Positions 6,863-8,817 of a stretch of DNA of 8,817 nt are shown here, one piece after another. The notes beneath the pieces are model-generated. The model saw only the letters and a list, made by a program, of their open reading frames with translations. It did no database searches and had not been told where the DNA came from. How positions within the stretch are numbered: position 1 is the first letter of the stretch; each line of letters begins with the position of its first letter. Made by a program: the position numbers and the translations under genes. Location of the stretch: NCBI GenBank assembly GCA_903895005.1, contig CAITSH010000473.1, positions 1-8,817 on the forward strand, given 5' to 3'. The DNA comes from an uncultured Pseudomonadota bacterium. GTDB lineage: Bacteria; Pseudomonadota; Gammaproteobacteria; Burkholderiales; SG8-39.

Positions 6863-7771
6863 ATGGCAATGCCCGATCTCAACCTGCTGGTTACCCTGGA
6901 TGTGCTGCTGGCCGAGGGCAGCGTCGCACGCGCCGCGCGGCGCCTGCGGCTCAGTCCGTCGGCGATGAGCCGCGCGCTGGCGCGATTGCGCGAGACGACG
7001 GGTGATCCCTTGCTGGTGAGAGCCGGACGCGGCCTGGTGCCGACGCCGCGCGCGCTGGAACTGCGCGAGCGGGTCGGTCAGCTGGTTCAGGATGGCACCG
7101 CGGTCCTGCGCCCGGCCGAAGCGCTCAAACTCAAGCAACTGGTCTGGACCTTCACCTTGCGAACCAGCGAGGGTTTTGTCGAGAACTTCGGGCCGACGCT
7201 GATTGCGCGGGTAAGCAATGAGGCGCCGGGCGTGCGCCTGTGTTTCATGCAAAAGCCCGATAAGGACAGCACGCCGCTGCGCGAGGGCACGGTCGATCTG
7301 GAAACCGGCGTCGTTGGTGAGACGACCGGGCCGGAGGTGCGTGTGCAGGCCTTGTTCCGTGACCGCTTCATCGGTGTCGTGCGCACGGGGCACCCGCTGA
7401 GCCGGGGTAAGATCAGCGCCGCGCGTTATGCCGCCGGCAGGCACATCAGCGTGTCGCGCCGCGGCCGCGACACCGGCCCGATTGATGAAGCCTTGCAGAC
7501 ACTGAACCTGAAGCGCGAGATCGTCACCATCGTCGGTGGCTTTGCGACGGCGCTCGCGCTCGCCCGCAGCTCCGACCTGATCGCCAGTGTGCCCGAGCGC
7601 CACACCGGAAGCCTCTGCGCCGGCATGCACAAGTTTGCGCTGCCCTTTACCATGCCTGAGATCACCGTTTCAATGCTCTGGCACCCGCGCCTGCATGCCG
7701 ATCCGGCGCATCGCTGGCTGCGCGGCTGCGTGCGTGGGGTGTGTAGCGGACAAATCGAAAGCCCGGGCTAG
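6863..7771 (+). CDS. LysR-type transcriptional regulator
   Basis: 302 aa, the standard LysR length. An N-terminal winged helix-turn-helix (residues 6-65) reads LNLLVTLDVLLAEGSVARAA, then RLRLSPSAMSRALARLRE and DPLLVRAGRGLVPTPRA, all family hallmarks. A linker helix leads to a two-lobed effector domain from about residue 90 (WTFTLRTSEGF) to the end. The C-terminal WHPRLHADPAHRWLR pattern is typical of the NodD/NahR/DntR/LinR-like branch, which often senses aromatic compounds; that is inference, not proof of ligand. The ATG at 6863 is preferred, with a weak GGTG 5 nt upstream; the frame stays open back to a TTG at 6776, but that would add 29 residues absent from the family. It is divergent to the MFS exporter, its likely target, and 21 nt upstream of a permease gene. 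Confidence 0.93.
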   Translation: MAMPDLNLLVTLDVLLAEGSVARAARRLRLSPSAMSRALARLRETTGDPLLVRAGRGLVPTPRALELRERVGQLVQDGTAVLRPAEALKLKQLVWTFTLRTSEGFVENFGPTLIARVSNEAPGVRLCFMQKPDKDSTPLREGTVDLETGVVGETTGPEVRVQALFRDRFIGVVRTGHPLSRGKISAARYAAGRHISVSRRGRDTGPIDEALQTLNLKREIVTIVGGFATALALARSSDLIASVPERHTGSLCAGMHKFALPFTMPEITVSMLWHPRLHADPAHRWLRGCVRGVCSGQIESPG

Positions 7772-7792
7772 TGCGCGCGGTGCTCTGATGTC

Positions 7793-8656
7793 ATGGCCCC
7801 AAAAATGAACGACGCTGCGTTGCGTACGGTCACGCTGACCGCCCTAGCCATGCTGGCTTTTGCCGGCAACTCGCTGCTGTGCCGTATTGCGTTGAAGAGC
7901 ACGGCCATCGACCCTGCCAGTTTTACCTCGATTCGCATGGTCGCCGGTGCGTTGACGCTATGGCTGCTGGTGCGCATGCGCACTGGCGCCGGCAGCGGTG
8001 CCGGCAACTGGTTGTCGGCGTTGGCGCTGTTTGCCTATGCGGCGGCGTTTTCCTTTGCCTATGCCAGCCTGTCGGCGGCGACCGGGGCGCTGTTGTTGTT
8101 CGGCGCGGTGCAGATGAGCATGATCAGTTGGGGCTTGCTCAAGGGTGAGCGCTTTGGCGGCCTGCAACTGGCGGGCCTGTTACTGGCGCTTGGCGGGCTG
8201 GTGGGCTTGATGCTGCCCGGCTTGTCGGCGCCGCCGCTGGCAGGTTCGCTGCTGATGATCAGCGCTGGCTGCGCCTGGGGCGTGTATTCGCTGCGAGGCA
8301 AGGGCGCGGGCGATCCGCTGCGCGTGACGGCGGGCAATTTTTTACGCAGCGTGCCAATGGCACTGGTGATGAGCCTGTCGAGTGTGCTGCTGATTGGCAA
8401 TGCCACCGCCGATGCCGCCGGCTTCATTTACGCCGTGGCCTCGGGCGCTCTGGCCTCGGGGGTCGGTTACGCCATCTGGTACACGGCCCTGCCCGTGCTG
8501 AAGGCCACGCATGCAGCGACGGTGCAACTGAGCGTGCCGGTCATCGCGGCGCTTGGCGGTGTGATGTTTCTTGGAGAGGCACTGACGCTGCGCACGGTGC
8601 TTGCCTCGGTGGCGATATTGGGCGGCATTGCGCTGGTGATACTCGAAAAACGCTAG
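7793..8656 (+). CDS. EamA/DMT-family permease, 10 membrane helices
   Basis: 287 aa inner-membrane protein made of two EamA repeats of five helices each, as in the drug/metabolite transporter superfamily (RhaT/YdcZ-type exporters of amino acids or metabolites). Hydrophobic segments lie at roughly 11-33, 43-62, 72-93, 95-115, 122-143, 148-166, 183-203, 208-232, 238-260 and 266-284. Each repeat ends with the family's conserved glutamate before its last helix: KGERF (119) and LGEALTLRTVLASVAILGG (262). The start at 7793 has no clear ribosome site; the ATG at 7805 is an alternative that shortens it by four residues. The gap to the LysR stop is 21 nt, so co-transcription with the regulator is likely. 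The substrate is unknown. The stop is followed almost at once by an IS30-like end, but the C-terminus looks complete. Confidence 0.92.
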   Translation: MAPKMNDAALRTVTLTALAMLAFAGNSLLCRIALKSTAIDPASFTSIRMVAGALTLWLLVRMRTGAGSGAGNWLSALALFAYAAAFSFAYASLSAATGALLLFGAVQMSMISWGLLKGERFGGLQLAGLLLALGGLVGLMLPGLSAPPLAGSLLMISAGCAWGVYSLRGKGAGDPLRVTAGNFLRSVPMALVMSLSSVLLIGNATADAAGFIYAVASGALASGVGYAIWYTALPVLKATHAATVQLSVPVIAALGGVMFLGEALTLRTVLASVAILGGIALVILEKR

Positions 8657-8703
8657 GTCATCTGCGAATTAAACCTTGAAGTGCAACATCCGGGCATTAG
8701 AGG

Positions 8704-8730
8704 AAGGTGAGATGCCCCGGGGTGTACCTT
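8704..8730 (+). other. Hairpin in the transposase leader
   Basis: AAGGT (8704-8708) pairs with ACCTT (8726-8730), and an 8-bp palindrome CCCCGGGG (8715-8722) sits inside. A T-rich stretch (TTTCTGTTTG) follows. In an insertion-sequence leader such a structure could block read-through transcription or translation entering from the flanking permease gene; that role is inference. Confidence 0.45.
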
Positions 8731-8749
8731 TCTGTTTGCGAAGACGGAT

Positions 8750-8754
8750 AGGAG
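8750..8754 (+). promoter_or_regulatory. Ribosome binding site of the transposase
   Basis: A perfect AGGAG lies 6 nt before the ATG at 8761. It supports this start although only 19 codons are in view. Confidence 0.7.
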
Positions 8755-8760
8755 CATCCC

Positions 8761-8817
8761 ATGCGCTACAAGCATCTCACCTTTGAGCAACGCTATCACA
8801 TTGAGCTGGGCAAACGC
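8761..8817 (+). CDS. IS30-family transposase, N-terminal fragment cut by window edge
   Basis: Only MRYKHLTFEQRYHIELGKR is visible. The pattern Y-x-x-L-T-x-x-(E)-R-Y-x-I is the start of the N-terminal helix-turn-helix found in IS30-family DDE transposases, which bind the element's inverted repeats and catalyse its movement. A strong ribosome site precedes the ATG. The frame is open to the window end, so whether the gene is intact cannot be told. With so few residues the family call rests on this one motif plus the leader layout. Confidence 0.75.
   Translation, partial: MRYKHLTFEQRYHIELGKR

Larger units (their letters stand above)
8668..8817 (+). mobile_element. Left end of an IS30-family-like insertion sequence (partial)
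   Basis: The region holds a non-coding leader followed by the first codons of an IS30-like transposase. The terminal inverted repeat probably lies near 8668-8687, ending in TTGAAGTGCAAC (8676-8687); this resembles IS30-type ends from memory and is not verified. TTGAAG (8676-8681) could double as the -35 of the transposase promoter, as in many insertion sequences. The right end and any target duplication are outside the window, so the exact left boundary is uncertain by several bases. It begins about 12 nt after the permease stop. Confidence 0.65.

Overview
This is a GC-rich bacterial chromosomal segment. The DnaE sequence (for example the RPGPMELIPEF stretch), a periplasmic Bug/TctC-type solute-binding protein and a LysR-heavy, transporter-rich layout all suggest a betaproteobacterium (Burkholderiales, Rhodocyclales or similar). 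The genus cannot be fixed from the sequence alone.

Layout from left to right: (1) the C-terminal seven eighths of dnaE, the replicative DNA polymerase III alpha subunit, cut by the left window edge and ending at 3054. (2) A 158-bp spacer with a hairpin and a plausible sigma70 promoter. (3) A two-gene unit on the + strand: a Bug-family solute-binding protein (3213-4181) followed 2 nt later by an alpha/beta hydrolase of the kynurenine-formamidase/esterase type (4184-5059). (4) A 128-bp convergent spacer. (5) A DHA2-type MFS exporter on the - strand (5188-6723) whose N-terminal extension carries a 21-bp tandem repeat. (6) A 139-bp divergent spacer with a perfect inverted repeat. (7) A LysR-type regulator (6863-7771) and, 21 nt further, an EamA/DMT-family permease (7793-8656), both on +. 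(8) The left end of an IS30-like insertion sequence starting just behind the permease stop; only the first 19 codons of its transposase are in the window.

How the genes may work together: the Bug protein and hydrolase look co-translated and could capture and process one organic acid, ester or amide. No TctA/TctB membrane partners are present, which is common for orphan Bug proteins. The LysR regulator sits divergent to the MFS exporter, the classic arrangement for a regulator controlling its neighbour; the permease behind it may be co-transcribed. dnaE is ordinary core replication machinery.

No stretch over 300 bp lacks a gene. I saw no rRNA, tRNA, CRISPR array or phage genes. I found no convincing new multi-gene system; the points worth a second look are modest (exporter repeat, hydrolase acid residue, divergent operator candidate, IS end).
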